Shown: positions 1-12,900 of the stretch, in pieces | How the letters are laid out: every line of letters begins with the position of its first letter | Numbering within the stretch: position 1 is the stretch's first letter | Origin: Undaria pinnatifida | Lineage: Eukaryota; Sar; Phaeophyceae; Laminariales; Alariaceae | Direction of reading: 5' to 3' | Assembly: GCA_012845835.1 (NCBI GenBank) | Contig: JABAKD010000025.1 | Location: 22,092,923 to 22,156,922 of the forward strand | Length of the DNA: 64,000 bases | Notes under the pieces: model-generated | What the model was told of the DNA's origin: nothing | Seen by the model: only the letters and a program-made list of their open reading frames with translations | The model's database searches: none | Translations under genes and position numbers: made by a program

Positions 1-484
1 GGGAAAACAAGCGCGGCGCTGAACTGTTTTTGTCGGACGAACGAACGATCAAGCTCGAGGGCGTGCCAAATAACGTGTGCCCACCTCTTCAACAAAAAGG
101 ATCTTGCCCCCTCATTTCAAGCAATTTGTGCTCCCCAAACCGTGGGTATACGACCTCTACCAGAGTCATGCTCGGTTTACGACTAGATCGGCGGTGTCTG
201 GCACATACCTTTCCTGCCTAATATAGTCTATACCAGGTAGCAACTACAGGTCGCATCACCACCGAGATCACAGCTCGTGTCTCAGTTAACTGGTGTATTG
301 GTAGTGTCCCCTCTCAAAGCAAGAAAAACAAAACGAAAGAAAAACGTCAGACGAGCGGTAGGGCAGAGGTGCACTTTTGTTTTTGACGAAATTCTTTCAG
401 AAATGACGGGGATCCTTAACCCCAAAAAATGTCGAAAAAACGCCATTCTTGTGTTGCAATAGAATTTATATATATATATATAAA

Positions 485-612
485 TATTGTATACCTGGTA
501 GACCATGTATAGGGTTTTATATATTGTATACCAGTACCTAGGAAGCCATGGATAGGGTTTATATATATGTATATTATATACCTAAGAGGCCATGGATAGG
601 GTTTTCTTCCAG
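485..612. repeat. Short tandem repeat, about 55 bp x 2-3
   Basis: Units of the form TACC-TAGG(A/T)AGGCCATG-GATAGGGTTTT followed by an AT-rich TATATA stretch recur at about 494, 537 and 582. The sequence is AT-rich and non-coding. The remainder of 1-640 shows no recognisable feature. Confidence 0.6.
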
Positions 613-736
613 ATCGGGTGGAAACTTGTCGTTTTCTAAACAGAACTCAGGTTTTCGGTGGATAAAACAGAGCTCCTCAAGCGACCACCGTCAGAAACAA
701 TAAGGGTTCGGATGTTCGGATGGTGCACCACTCTAC

Positions 737-981
737 CTAGTGTTAATAGCATGTGAGTGTCGGCAGGTCGGCATTTCCCCCTACGGTGCCATCGCATTAC
801 GCTGAATGCGTTGCTTACTTCGTCCTTGTCGTCCGAACGAAGCCACTTCTTGAAAAGTTGCTGAACCAATTCGCGGTCCAGCGCGCCACCTATCAGCCCG
901 GCGCCCTTGCCGCCAGCCTGCTGCTTTGAGACTAGCTCTGTCGCCGCTGCGGACTTGACCGCATCGGCCATCTTCTGAGCT
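737..981 (-). CDS. Giant gene, exon 31 (most downstream exon seen)
   Basis: The acceptor is TGTCGGCAG just above 981. The single leading base completes the split Arg codon left by the exon at 1459-1637. The encoded stretch begins AQKMADAVKS, continues through a helical QQLFKKWLRSDDKDEV segment, and has no recognised domain. A possible donor, ACACTAG followed by GTAGAG, ends it at 737. Otherwise the frame stays open to a stop near 636-638, which would make this the last exon. I cannot choose between the two. Confidence 0.6.
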
Positions 982-3900
982 CTGCCGACACCGCAGAGGG
1001 GGGCAGCGTGGGGGGCGGGCGGGGTTACTCGTTTCATGCATAGCCGTTGTCTTAAGATGGTTGACCTTCATACCCCTACAGTGACGGCACGGAGAATGTC
1101 CGGTTTTGCCTGACCAGGCAGACATTGTGTGCACAAAGCGTGAAACGCCGTGCAAGGTGTGTTCGGCGAGTCGCATGAAGGTGAGCTGCACCCTACTATG
1201 AGCCATTCTACGGTACGGATGGCGACGAAATGAACATGGCACACCCAACCGCGTTTTCGCTCTATAGACGTGCAGCTGACTATGCATGGACTACGCTTGC
1301 ACCAGGTTAGGCCCTGGAACAGGGGGCGGAACCGATACCAACGACCCTTCCGCAAAAGCTCTATCAAAAACGCCGATTGATTTAGGGGGAAGGGGCTTGC
1401 ATTATTGCCGTGCTCCCAACCCACCACCCAACCCACCCACACAACCCTGCTTTTTTACCTGTTCCAAGCGGCCTCCACTTGTCTGATGATTCTGGCTGCC
1501 CTCCTCCTCATATCGAAGCCCGTATCGACATCGAATAGTCTGAGCCTTCGAAGCATGAGGGAGGCGGACAGGTATTCGCTTCCCGCGGCCCAGCGCTCCA
1601 GCCTTGCGTGCATGGGGCTGTCATCGTCGAATTTGGTCTGAGCGGCATAAAGGGCCCGACGGTGGACAGGATTGATTCATACACAAGTACCAGAGCGTAC
1701 GAACGGGTATCAAAACATCAACGAACGGGAGACAGACGTGTGCTTAGTAGAATTATTTAAACCTCTGCAGGCATGTTCCATATCCCATAGTAACCCCTTG
1801 TGAATCTGGTGCCAAACCACGAGGGTGTGTGTAGTTCCAAGCGTCTCACGTTGCGTCTTTCCTTTCAGATCTTTGGACACAGCAAACACCAGCTATTTTT
1901 TATATCCTCCGTCACACCATCCCAAGGGCGTCACTGCTGCATATGTCTTCCGATGCAGTCACCAACTAAAAGGCGAGCCCACCGCGCCCTACCTGCCACA
2001 TCTCCAGTCTCTCCGCTTGCACGTGTGCAGCAACTACTCCAGCCTTCAGGATCGTCTGGACGGGGGTGCTGTCCCGAATCCCGGTGCTAACGATCATCGC
2101 GGCCCGTTGGGGCAGAGGAAGAATGGGCATGCCGTACGCTCGACACAACGAGGCGTCGGGGAGAAGCCACTGCCGGTCCAGCACAAGCGAAGGACAACCC
2201 GGTAAGGCCGCCGCGGGAAGCTCCTGGTGTACAAAAAACCAAGCGAGATTGGGAGTGGACATGCGGGAGGAAACGGGTAGAGGGTTGAAGTTTTCACCCA
2301 GGAAGAATATTCCCGCGCAGATTCAACTCAACACACAGTGTCATGTATGTGCACAACAACACCCGATAAGCCCACGCATGCACTTGCTGTTACTACCGAC
2401 GAAGCGTGCCGCCGTAGCGTGGGAGACTTGGCGGATAAACGTGTTTTTTCCGGCGCTAGCGTGTGGTTCTTCAACTCCGGCGTGAATTAATACTTTTCCG
2501 CAACACACAGGCTGGTTCAAATTGCAAAAAAAAAAACGTCGAGAAATTGTTCCCTGCTGGCGAATGTCCACACGCCGCGTTTTTTTTTTTCCTTTTTTTT
2601 CGATTCAGTACCATGAAATTTTGCATACTTCTTCCATTAATATGTGCCGTTGCGAAGACATCACCACCTGCATTTTTTTGTTTTCTTCTTTTTTTGCATG
2701 ATTTTTTGTCGGTTAAGCAAAATTTTGGAAAAAAAATTAGACCACGTTCTTCACCGAACATTTTCGGGGGAATTAAAAAAATACCAAAAACGGAGGTCAG
2801 GCTTCGGGATGGATGTGGGCATGTAGAATATGTGTGTTCAACATTTCAGGGTCTACTCCTCAAAAAAAGCGTGAACATTTGTTGGAGTTTTGTGCGTAAA
2901 AATGAGTCAGATACGTTGTTTCCTTCAAATGAACTTGGTTTTTGTGTAGGGTCCAGTTTTCTTCCGTAGGATTTCGTTCAAAATTGGACATGGGCAGGTC
3001 AGACCTTCGAGTTTTTGCGAGAAACGTTCTGCAGGCGTGCCTTGGAAAGTACCTCTAACCGGGTCGCGCAAAAATTCGACGCAATTTTGTGTTTTTCGCC
3101 CCCGCTTGGAAAAAGCCTGAATGTTTGGAACAATTTAAGGCCTGTCAGTGGGCAATCCGAGTCTCCCTCCTAAATAGAGACATCCCGAGGCCGTTATAAA
3201 ACCCCTGGCCATGCCACCCTCTTCCACTGGTAATGAACGGGGGTCAGTATAATACCAAATATTCCCCGTTTGACTAGGTACGAGTATTGACGCGTACTAC
3301 GATAGAGGTGCACCCCCTTTTTTCGTAATACTACCCCAGCTTAGGACATATCAGTCTTGACCCAAAAACTGATTTGGAGAAAAATGAAGCCGCTACCGGA
3401 TGCACAATTTGATGGCCTATTAATAGGTATACAGACGAGAATCATTGCGAAAAAAAAAAAAAAAGTCCGACGATTTGAGGTTATGTAGGTCTGTCATGCA
3501 GAAACCATTTCAGACGAATGTACCACTTCTATCCTAGCGTGTGCCTCGTGCGGGCGGCATTCGTGGGGGAGATAAATGCCCGGCGTTTCATCTTGAACCA
3601 ACCTGTGGTGTATGCTCTTTTTTTTCTTGTATACCCTGTAATAGCAGAGTTTTCAGAAAAATGGGAACTGAGCCTGAAATGAGAACCAAGCGTTATCTCC
3701 AGACCCATGTGGTGTATCAGAGAACCGAAATGATCCTGCGAAACCCCTTGGCCAGCCCTGTGAGAGGAGCTCGTCAGAACGGTCATGCTCCATCTCGTGC
3801 CTTCGGGTGGGCGTATAATCTTCCCGTGCCTCCGACCCATACCATTGTTTATCGAATGGCCGCGAAAAGGTTTTGTCGTAGCCCGATGTTCGGGTGCGAT

Positions 3901-6900
3901 ACAGAGAAAAGCAGAGGAGTAAAAGTAGATGCCCTCTATCCAAGGTTCAGCAGGAGAGTCCGAAACGTGCTCACCGCGTGCGCGGCTTGTCCTGATGGTG
4001 CCGTTCCTTCGCTGTCCACGCGCGCCTCTGTCGGCGGGACGATTGAGGTCACGTCACCAGCGGCCGCCACCGCCACGTCGAGCTTCTGCTGAGCTTCTTT
4101 CACGCCACGTACAAAGAACGGCCCGAGGCTGTGAGCCGGCGGAGGGGGCAGCGACTCTTCCAGAGGCTCTATGCGCACTCTTCGCCCGTAGGGCATCCAT
4201 TTTAAAACCTGCACCGATCGCCCGTTCGTTCGTTCGTTCGTTCGGAAAGGGATGCCATTCAGGGCGGAAGGCGGCCAGCAGACACGTCGCTAAACGGTTG
4301 CGTGTGAAATAGGAACCCGCACAACAAAAATGCATTATATCGGAATTGAAAAATATCATGTCGAATGGAGTGCGATGCCAGAGAGACAAGCCTGATATTA
4401 TGGAGAGGAGATATATATAAGAACGCGCCGGACAATAAGTACCAGGTAGAAGCTTCTTTTCCGGTACCTCCGCGTCACCGAAAAACACGAGTTGTCGTTT
4501 TTCGACGTAAGGCGCTAATACCCGTCTGCCATTCGGTTGCCGCCGCGTCCGTTGTTTATAGCCCGGGGGCGGGGGCTTGGGGGGGGGGGGGGGGGTGGTG
4601 CTCTCGATGTCACGGGGCCAAAAACAAAGTTGAAATGATATCGATACATAAACCACCTCTCTCCCGCAGTTACGGGCGCGAACACCGGAGAGAGGCCAAT
4701 GTTGTTGATATTCTTTGTACAGGGGTGTAGTTCATTCAGTTCAGGCCCAACAATCCCCTGGTGCCTCGAAACCGCTCCGACTAGATCCGTTACTCGAAAG
4801 CAAACTTCGAGCAAATGGGGACGCCGTATGTGGTGGTTTATGGCCATGCTCGGTCGCTTGGGGATCCGCGGCCTTTGCCTGATCGCCTCCGTCGATAGCG
4901 TCGTCGGCCGCTCTCTCACTCGCTCGCTCGCTACTGATCACCTTTTATTAGTGTGATTTTTTCCTTTTTGCTCTGAACATAATTATCTTTCTCGGTGCGT
5001 ATCGATTCACGGACAACGTTGTCAGCTAGCCACCCCAAGAATTGAAAGCATGTACGCACATGATTATCTTCAGTCTCAGAGCCTTTCCGCGGCAAGGGGT
5101 TGTACTCCTTACTTAAGCCAACCGTACTCCTTAGGCCAACCGTTTCAATGGCAGGTTGGGCCCCCTCAGGAGGGGAAACTATCAGTTGGCATAACGAATT
5201 TTCATGTACATAGGATAAGTACTTGGAAGTATATTTGTTTTAAAGACTAACGCATAAAAAAAAACTCGGCCAGGTTTTTCACGAACGAGTACTTTCGACG
5301 GACATCGTGCATCTGGTGGTGGAGTGAAATATTGAGCTTGCTCCCTATGTCAGGAGCTCAGAAAATTCTTAGAAGATGGTTCACCCCTACCGTGGGATGA
5401 GTCCTCACCTCGCGCATCGGCTGGTCCCGTTCGAGCTTCGCGGAGCCCTTGCCCCTCTGAACTGACACGGGGAACGGCATGAGCATCCCTCGAGTCATCG
5501 CGGTTCGGACCGTTTCCCTCAGCCGAAACGGGCCAATCAGCGCCTCCAGCTTGTCTTCAGCTTTGTGCAACGCAGCCTCAACCTTCGCCCATGACGCCGC
5601 GGGGGGGGGGGGGCGCGGTGGGCAAGATGTACAACACAGTCCGAAACGTTGTTGTTGGACCTTCTTGGAGTTTTCTAGGAGTTTCTTACGGTAGGCGTTT
5701 TGTTGGGTTTTTCTTCTTCGTACGGCATACATGATACTCGGTATGCATGAGTTAGCGGTTCTCCTGGGCTAAAACGGGCCAATCAGCGCCTTCGACTTGT
5801 TTTCCGCTACTTGCGATGAAGCTTCCGCCTAAGGCGCCCACGATGGAGCGGGAGGGGGACCAAGGGGGTAGGTAAAAAAACTAATCAGGAACATTAGTTT
5901 GTTTGATTTCCGTTTGGCTTAAAGGTCGTGTTCTCTCCAACCCTAGTAATACCTGTTATGTACCAGATATAGACTAGTCTAAGCCATAGAAATAAAAAAT
6001 CATAACAAAAATTATTTGTAACGACAGGAACACGTTTAATTGATTCATGCCGAAACTCAAGACGCTAAGGCAATTAGCGCCTTCTCTTTGCATTTTTATT
6101 GCAGCATTCCGAGATCGATGCTTAACAAAATACGCACGCGCAGGACGCCGCCATCTACGGCCGATTCTGGGCGCGTACACACACGAGTTAGACGTACAGT
6201 AGTACCATCATACGTAGCTCATGACCGACACCCCGAGCGCCTGCAGCAGCAGCATCAGGATGTCTCTGCTGTACAGTGCACCGCGTAAACACTCCTACCT
6301 TCTTTCGCTCCTCTTCTTGCGCCTTGACCGCGCGTTTGGCCTTCCTCGAGGCCTGCTGCAGCCCATCCTTTTCCTTCGCGCCCACCCCTCCCTTCGCGCG
6401 CGCATGCTTCGAAAACAACGACAACAACAAAAAACACACAGCACAAAACGCAAAAAACGGTATAATAATGGTAGCATAATATTATTAAAAGTTGTATGTA
6501 TTAATAGTTGTCGCTGAGTAGGAACTCGCCCGGCAGACTAAGTAAGGCTGCGGGTCTTGAAGGGTCATTTGGAAGGGCATTTTTTGGCAGTGGCGAGTGA
6601 CCGCCGTGCTCCTCTTAGCGGTTCTCACGCGTTTGGTTCTGTTTTGGCTTTCTTTGCGTTATGAGTCCGCAATGGAGTCGTACAAGTTCTTTTTTCGCGC
6701 TGCGCCAAAAGAAAATCGTCTTAGGCAAGTCTGTTTTTTTTTCCGTGTGCGAGATACAGAGTCACTCGTTCGAGTATGATGGCTCAAACCCGCTATTAAT
6801 GGTGGAAATTGGGGTATGGAGATGTGTTAGCATCCTCCCTAGGAATTTCCGTAGCCTCGGTCGCCACAACAGACGAACTGTGCGATTATTCTAGTATTCT

Positions 6901-9900
6901 ATTTTGCTATAAATAATAGTATGCTGTAGTCTACTCTTATGCCATTGTGCTATTATATTTGTATACAGTAGACTATGCTATTATGCTAATATTGACAATG
7001 TACTCTTATGATAGTATGATATTATGATAGTATGCTATTGTTATGATGTTATGCTGATTCGCTATTATTATGCTATTAGTCTATATTCTAGGGTGCTATT
7101 GTGCTATTATAAAACAATGTACTACTTGTATTACTACCCTTATTGCGATACTTCACCATTGAACTACGAAGTATCCTATTAATGTATTATTACTAAACTC
7201 TTTATTCAATTTTACTCTATTATTACTATGCTATTACTATGCTATTACTACGCTATTAATATGCTATTACTATGCTATGTTACTATACTATAACGCGTGC
7301 CACGATAGAGGCGTACTACTCTTTTTCTAAAGTTTGCTCGTTTTGGGAGCTTAAGACCTTCGCCCAGAAACTGATTTGGAGAAAAGCAGAACTGCTAGCT
7401 ACCGGACGAAACACCCCATGGCCTACCTAGGTACACGACGAAAAACATGTGGAACCAAATGACCTATAATTTCACACGAGTTTGGGTTAAGAAAGGAGCC
7501 CCGCCATTCAGAAAACATTTCATTCACACCAAAACTGATGCTACCTCCACCGTAGCACGAGTTACTAACAGAGCATATCTCTATACTAATGCTATACGCG
7601 GCTTGGCTTTCATGTGTACAGTTGTACGTTATTATGTAACCCCCTCCCCTCCCCCCCTCTCTGGGCACGACCCGCTAGACCCACAAGGAAATCCGTGGTT
7701 AAAACGCCCCGGTGCGGCAAATCCGTAGGCCACACTACAAATAACTTAATAACTCAACGGAAAGACCGTGACAACGTCGGCGGCGGCGGCGGCGGCGGCG
7801 GCCGCGGCGATAACGCCTTGATTGCATACATACCGATGTTATTATTATTCGCGATTACGTACCTGGTACCTAGTAATAATAGGCGACGGGACTTTTCTCT
7901 TTTTAAACGAAATTTTATTTTTTTGTCTCAGATATTAATTGTAGTAGAGTAGAATAACACTAAGGACCTCCTCAAGTAAGAACCCTCTCAAGAAAAGAAA
8001 GGTGGAGTACTACCGTAATACGCGTCCCACCCTAACACAACACACAACACGCAACACACAACACACAACACACAACACGCAACACGCAACACGCAACACA
8101 CAATACACAATACACAACACACAACACACAACACACAACACACAACACACAACACACAACACACAACGCACAACACACAACACACAACACACAACACACA
8201 ACACACAACACACAACACACAACACACAACACACAACACACAACACACAACACACAACACACAACACACAACACACAACAAACAACGCACAACACGCAAC
8301 ACACAACACACAACACACAGCACACAACACACAACACACAACAAACAACGCACAACACACAACATAACGTTAGTGTAGTGTAGTGTAGTGTTGTATTGTG
8401 TAATGCAGTGGAGTGGAGGGGAGGGGAGTGTAGTGGAGTGGAGTGGAGTGGAGTGGAGTGGACTGGACTGGACTGGACTGGAGTGGAGTGTAATGTAGTG
8501 TAGTGTAGTGTAGAGTAGTGTAGTGTAGTGTAGTATAGTGCATTGTAGTGTAGTGTCGTGTAGTGTCGTGTAATGTAGTGTAGTGTAGTATGGTGTAGTG
8601 GAGTTGAGTGGAGTGGAGTTGAGTGACGTGGAGTGGAGTGGAGTGGAGTGGAGTGGAGTGGAGTTGAGTGGAGTGGAGCGGAGTAGAGTGGGATGGAGTG
8701 GAGTGGAGTGGATTGGAGTGGAGTGGAGTGTAGCGTAGTGTAGTGTAGTGTAGTGTAGTGTAGTGTAGTGTAGTGTAGTGTAGTGTAGTGCAGTGCAGTG
8801 CAGTGGAGTGGAGTGCAGTGTAGTGGAGTGTAGTATTGTGAAGTGTAGTGTGCAGTGTAGTGTAGTGTAGTGTGCAATGTAGTGTAGTATAGTGTAGTGT
8901 AGTGTATTGTAGCGTAGCGTAACGTAGAGTAGCGTAGTGTTGAAGGGTTGTCGGTTCGTTCTGCACGGGGCTTACCTGATAAGCCTCGGCCGCCCTTGCG
9001 TGCATTCTCTGCAGTTTTCGTTGGTCTTTTTCCGACCTCCGCAACATCTCCCGCGCGTGGGACACCCTGACCCTCGCCGCCAGCACCCTCCGCCTCCCTT
9101 GCCGCCTCACCTTGTTAGCGAAGAATTCCTGCAGTGCATGATGCATGACACACCCACGACAAGTCACGGCAGGGCCGACTCTCCCAGAGGAAATAGATAC
9201 CTTAGTGTTTTTAAGGCTTTAGATCGCGTGTTAGATAAAGTGTACATCCTACGCTCTCTTCAGAATAACAGCTGCCAAATTTACAGTTTCCCTGTGGTTT
9301 TTTTAGGCTAGGTTTCTTGTTGGGGCTCTTTCGTATCTTATGTGAAAAGGGGTCGGTAGCATATAGTATAGCAAGTGCACACACTCGCCACAGTCAGTAC
9401 AAGCGCAGTTTTTTTATAATAGTTTGAGCAATCAATCACACTCGTGTCGCAAGCAAAGCGAATGCTGCCTGTGTCTGTACACACCGCGGCGTGCCTCTAA
9501 ACTCGACATCAGTGACGTTCGCGTGGCGCGTTTTCTTGTTTGTCGAGTGTATTTTTTATCGTCACGTCCTGGCTGAAGGAACCCATGTTTTCAACGTCAG
9601 GGGTTGCTATGTGTCGTCCTGTGCATGGTGCATTGTGTGGCTAAACTCGCCTGTTCTCGAACCATTTTTGCCGCGTCGTGCCAGCCCAATCCGGGCTTGA
9701 TGATATCGATTATCGTTGTTTGCCACCACCTGATAAGGAATTTGAGGCCCGCAAAATAGGTTGTGTCTGGCATTATGCGCGAGTCGCTTAGGTTTCTAGC
9801 GTGAAAGATAGACTTCTGAATGTGATTTTTTGCTCCGCTGTTTATGTACAAGGGATTTCGCGGATGGACGTAAAACGCGATTGCACCTGCATCTTAGCAG

Positions 9901-12900
9901 AAGAGGTAGCGCGGCCAACGGATCGGAAGTATGCTGTTGATGGGGGCACGTTTTACCTTTCGGTGGGCACTTCACAACAGCATGGTCTGGGGGGGGGGGG
10001 GGGGGACAAGAAACCTACATACAGTCATCGCACCCAAGATGACCCCTGTTGTTCGGAGTCCCACCATGCGCCATTCAGCAAAACAACCAACCAAGCGGCG
10101 GCGCGGTACTCCGGTGTCACCTGTGGTATTGCTGTTCAGGATTATCGTCTGGTTGATCGATATTCTAGTGGAAGGAGGAAAACCGACTCATGCTACGATA
10201 GAAGGTGCACCACTTATTTTTCTGAGGTGTTCCTCAATTTGGGAGAGCTTAAGACCTTTCTAAGAAGGCAAAATAACCGTTTTTTTGCGGAAAAAAAAAA
10301 AACTGCTACCGGCCGGATGAAAAACCCCATCTGGCTTAGGTACACAACGAGAATATAATAAAAGGGAAAAAAAAAAGGTTATTAATTTCCCGACGATTTT
10401 GGGTTAAGGAGCCCTGGCCACATCATGCAGAAAAAAAACAAAATGACAAAGAAAGTGCTTCCTCTATCGTAGCATGTGCATTTTTTTCAACAAAAACAGC
10501 GAGGCGATGCCTGCTCTAATCGTAAGTACCTCGGCTATTGCTTAGTGACAACCTCTCTGGCTGGTGCCTACTCCGCCATGAAACACCCCGTACTAATTTC
10601 TGGGCATGTTCCTGGCAAATGCTTATTGGCGCGACTTGCCTCGGGTTTGGCGTTTGGAGAACAACAGCTATCTATGTACTTGGGGGTGCTGCTCGCCTCT
10701 ATGGCTTGAGAACGATATCCTGGCTGATATGCAGGGCGCTTCTTACCTAGGATACTGCTTGAGGACCATCTCTTGGTTGGTGTCGGACTTGAGCAGAGGT
10801 GCCTTGCCCACGAAGAGAAGGATCTTGTATCTCCTCGTCTTTCGAATCTGCCGTCGGTCGTGCAGCGGTCGGTGGTATCGTTTAGCAACGTGACCGGGCA
10901 GGAGAGTGGTGCTGAAGTCGCCCCATCTGGGGAGATACAGCCGCTACTGGTGCTGCTGCTGGCGTATATGGGTGTACATTTCCTCCTAGACCCAGTGGTG
11001 ATTTGCAACATCCCCCCCTTCTCGATACTATAAAAGCAACAATATTGTCTGCCGGGTTCCTCGAACGGTTCGGTCTGAGCCACAATAGGTGTGTGCCCGA
11101 CCCGCCGTCCTCACCAGGTCATCTTTAAGGCGCTGCATGCGCCACAAGAGGTGCTGCTCCATCATAAGCTTCCGCCTTTTTCGTGCAAGTCGCCCTCGCC
11201 ACACCGCCTACACACGGACATGCCATGAAGAATTCAGCGGGCAAGAGGGAAAAACAAGGAAAAGGGGGCAGGTGGGAGATTGGCATGGCTGCACCGGGCG
11301 TCGCAGTTCCGACTGGAAGCAGAATGTACAGGGTAGAATGCAAGTTGGAAAAATGTCCACGAAGCAACAGGAATGCGGAGCCGGGGCGGGGGGGGGGGGG
11401 GGGGGGGGAGGGGGGGGGTACTCAGTTTGTGCGTGGCCGTAGTCGTATGACCTTAGACCCTCGCGTCCCTACAATGCCGGGACGGAGCACGTCGGATTTT
11501 CACCAACCAGGCAGATATTGCTTGCACCAAGCGCGAAGCGCCTTGAGGTGTTCGGCGAGTCGCATGACGGGCGAACTGCACCCTTTCAAAAACCGCTCGT
11601 AAGACGGACTTCGGCACGTTGTGCTTACTTTCTTGCTTATGAATGACAGAGCGGAGTCGGGGGGGGGGGGGGGGGGGGTACTCAGGTTGGAGAGGGGGGG
11701 GATATGATGAAGTTGCTCTTTGAAGCGCGTTCTTCCTGGCGAACATGTTAAGTGCATTTCCCTGCACTAACTCTCAAGGGTGGTTTAGGCGCCCCTAGCT
11801 TCTTAATGAATGATATATGTGACCGTAAGAGTAAAACCAAACCACACACGCTTAACGATTACGCGCTCGTTTTGTTTATCGCTTCAACCAGATGGACCTG
11901 TATCTTGATGGCCGCCTTGAGCCTCTCCTTGTCTACTTTCTTCTGGAACGCGGCCGCGGACTCCGCCTTCATCCACAGCTCCTTCGCTCGTGACGCCTTG
12001 TCGGCTTTCAGTCGCTGAACTTTCACCGACCGGAACCCAATTTGCTCGATTCTGAAAGTACACAGAGGAGAAAACGTGCGGAAATATCTTAAACGGTCGT
12101 GAAAGGATCCAAGTCAATCCTGGAGTATAACTATCACCCGGAACGCTTTCTCCGAGCACGTTCACCGACCGTTCATAGACCGGAGCCCTTTACTGCCTCG
12201 ATCCTATGCGCAAGAGGATAAGAATCCCACCGGGAGGTTTTCGTTGTGTGACAAACAAGTATAGATCAACAATTACTCTTGAAACAAGACGCGCGGAACC
12301 CTGTCGCCTCGGTCCAACAAGCAAGGAGAGTAGACGCCCTCAAGGGTGTCAGTCGTGACGCACCACACTGCTCTTGCCACCGTACGGACGCACCACTTGT
12401 TTTGTGGGAACTCGCTCGACGCTTGAGGAATCCTAAGCGTCACCTTAAGCTGACCTTTTCGCGAAACCGCGTGAGAGTGCTACGCGATGAGAAAACGGGC
12501 GGCCTACGCTCTACTAAAGAAAATTACCTTGCACACCAAAGAACAACCGTCCGATGGTTTGGGGCGAAAGATCTTTGTTATTCACAACATACTTTGATTA
12601 GCCAAAGAGTGGTCATGCCTCCATTCCGCGGCACGTGCTACGATAGCGAGAAATCAGTTTTCGTCTGAATTTTTTTCTGAACGACGGAACTCCTTAACCC
12701 AATAATCATCGACAAAAAAACGCCATTTTTGTTTGTTGTCCTGATTCTCGTTGCATACCTGGGCCATGGGATTTTTCATCCGGTTTATCATAGCAGTTTT
12801 AATTTTTTCCGAGACAGTTTTCGGTGGAGAAAGGTGTCTTAACCTCCTAAAGCCAGTGGAAATCCAGAAAAGACGTGGTGCCGAACGTCTCTATCGTAGC

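Noticed and set aside
4515-4919. Minus-strand 134-codon frame
   Set aside because: No acceptor/donor pair fits the phase of exons 27 and 28, and part of it reads a G-run.
8032-8877. Long minus-strand open frame of Cys/Val then His/Thr/Leu repeats
   Set aside because: It is a reading of pentamer and heptamer satellites; every frame there is open because of composition.
10568-11083. 171-codon minus-strand frame, Ser/Cys/Thr-rich
   Set aside because: It overlaps a diverged tandem repeat, has no recognised domain, and no splice sites join it in phase to exons 23-25.
12279-12668. 129-codon plus-strand frame with many Arg/Lys
   Set aside because: Part overlaps an F1 element; no domain or homologous repeat supports coding.
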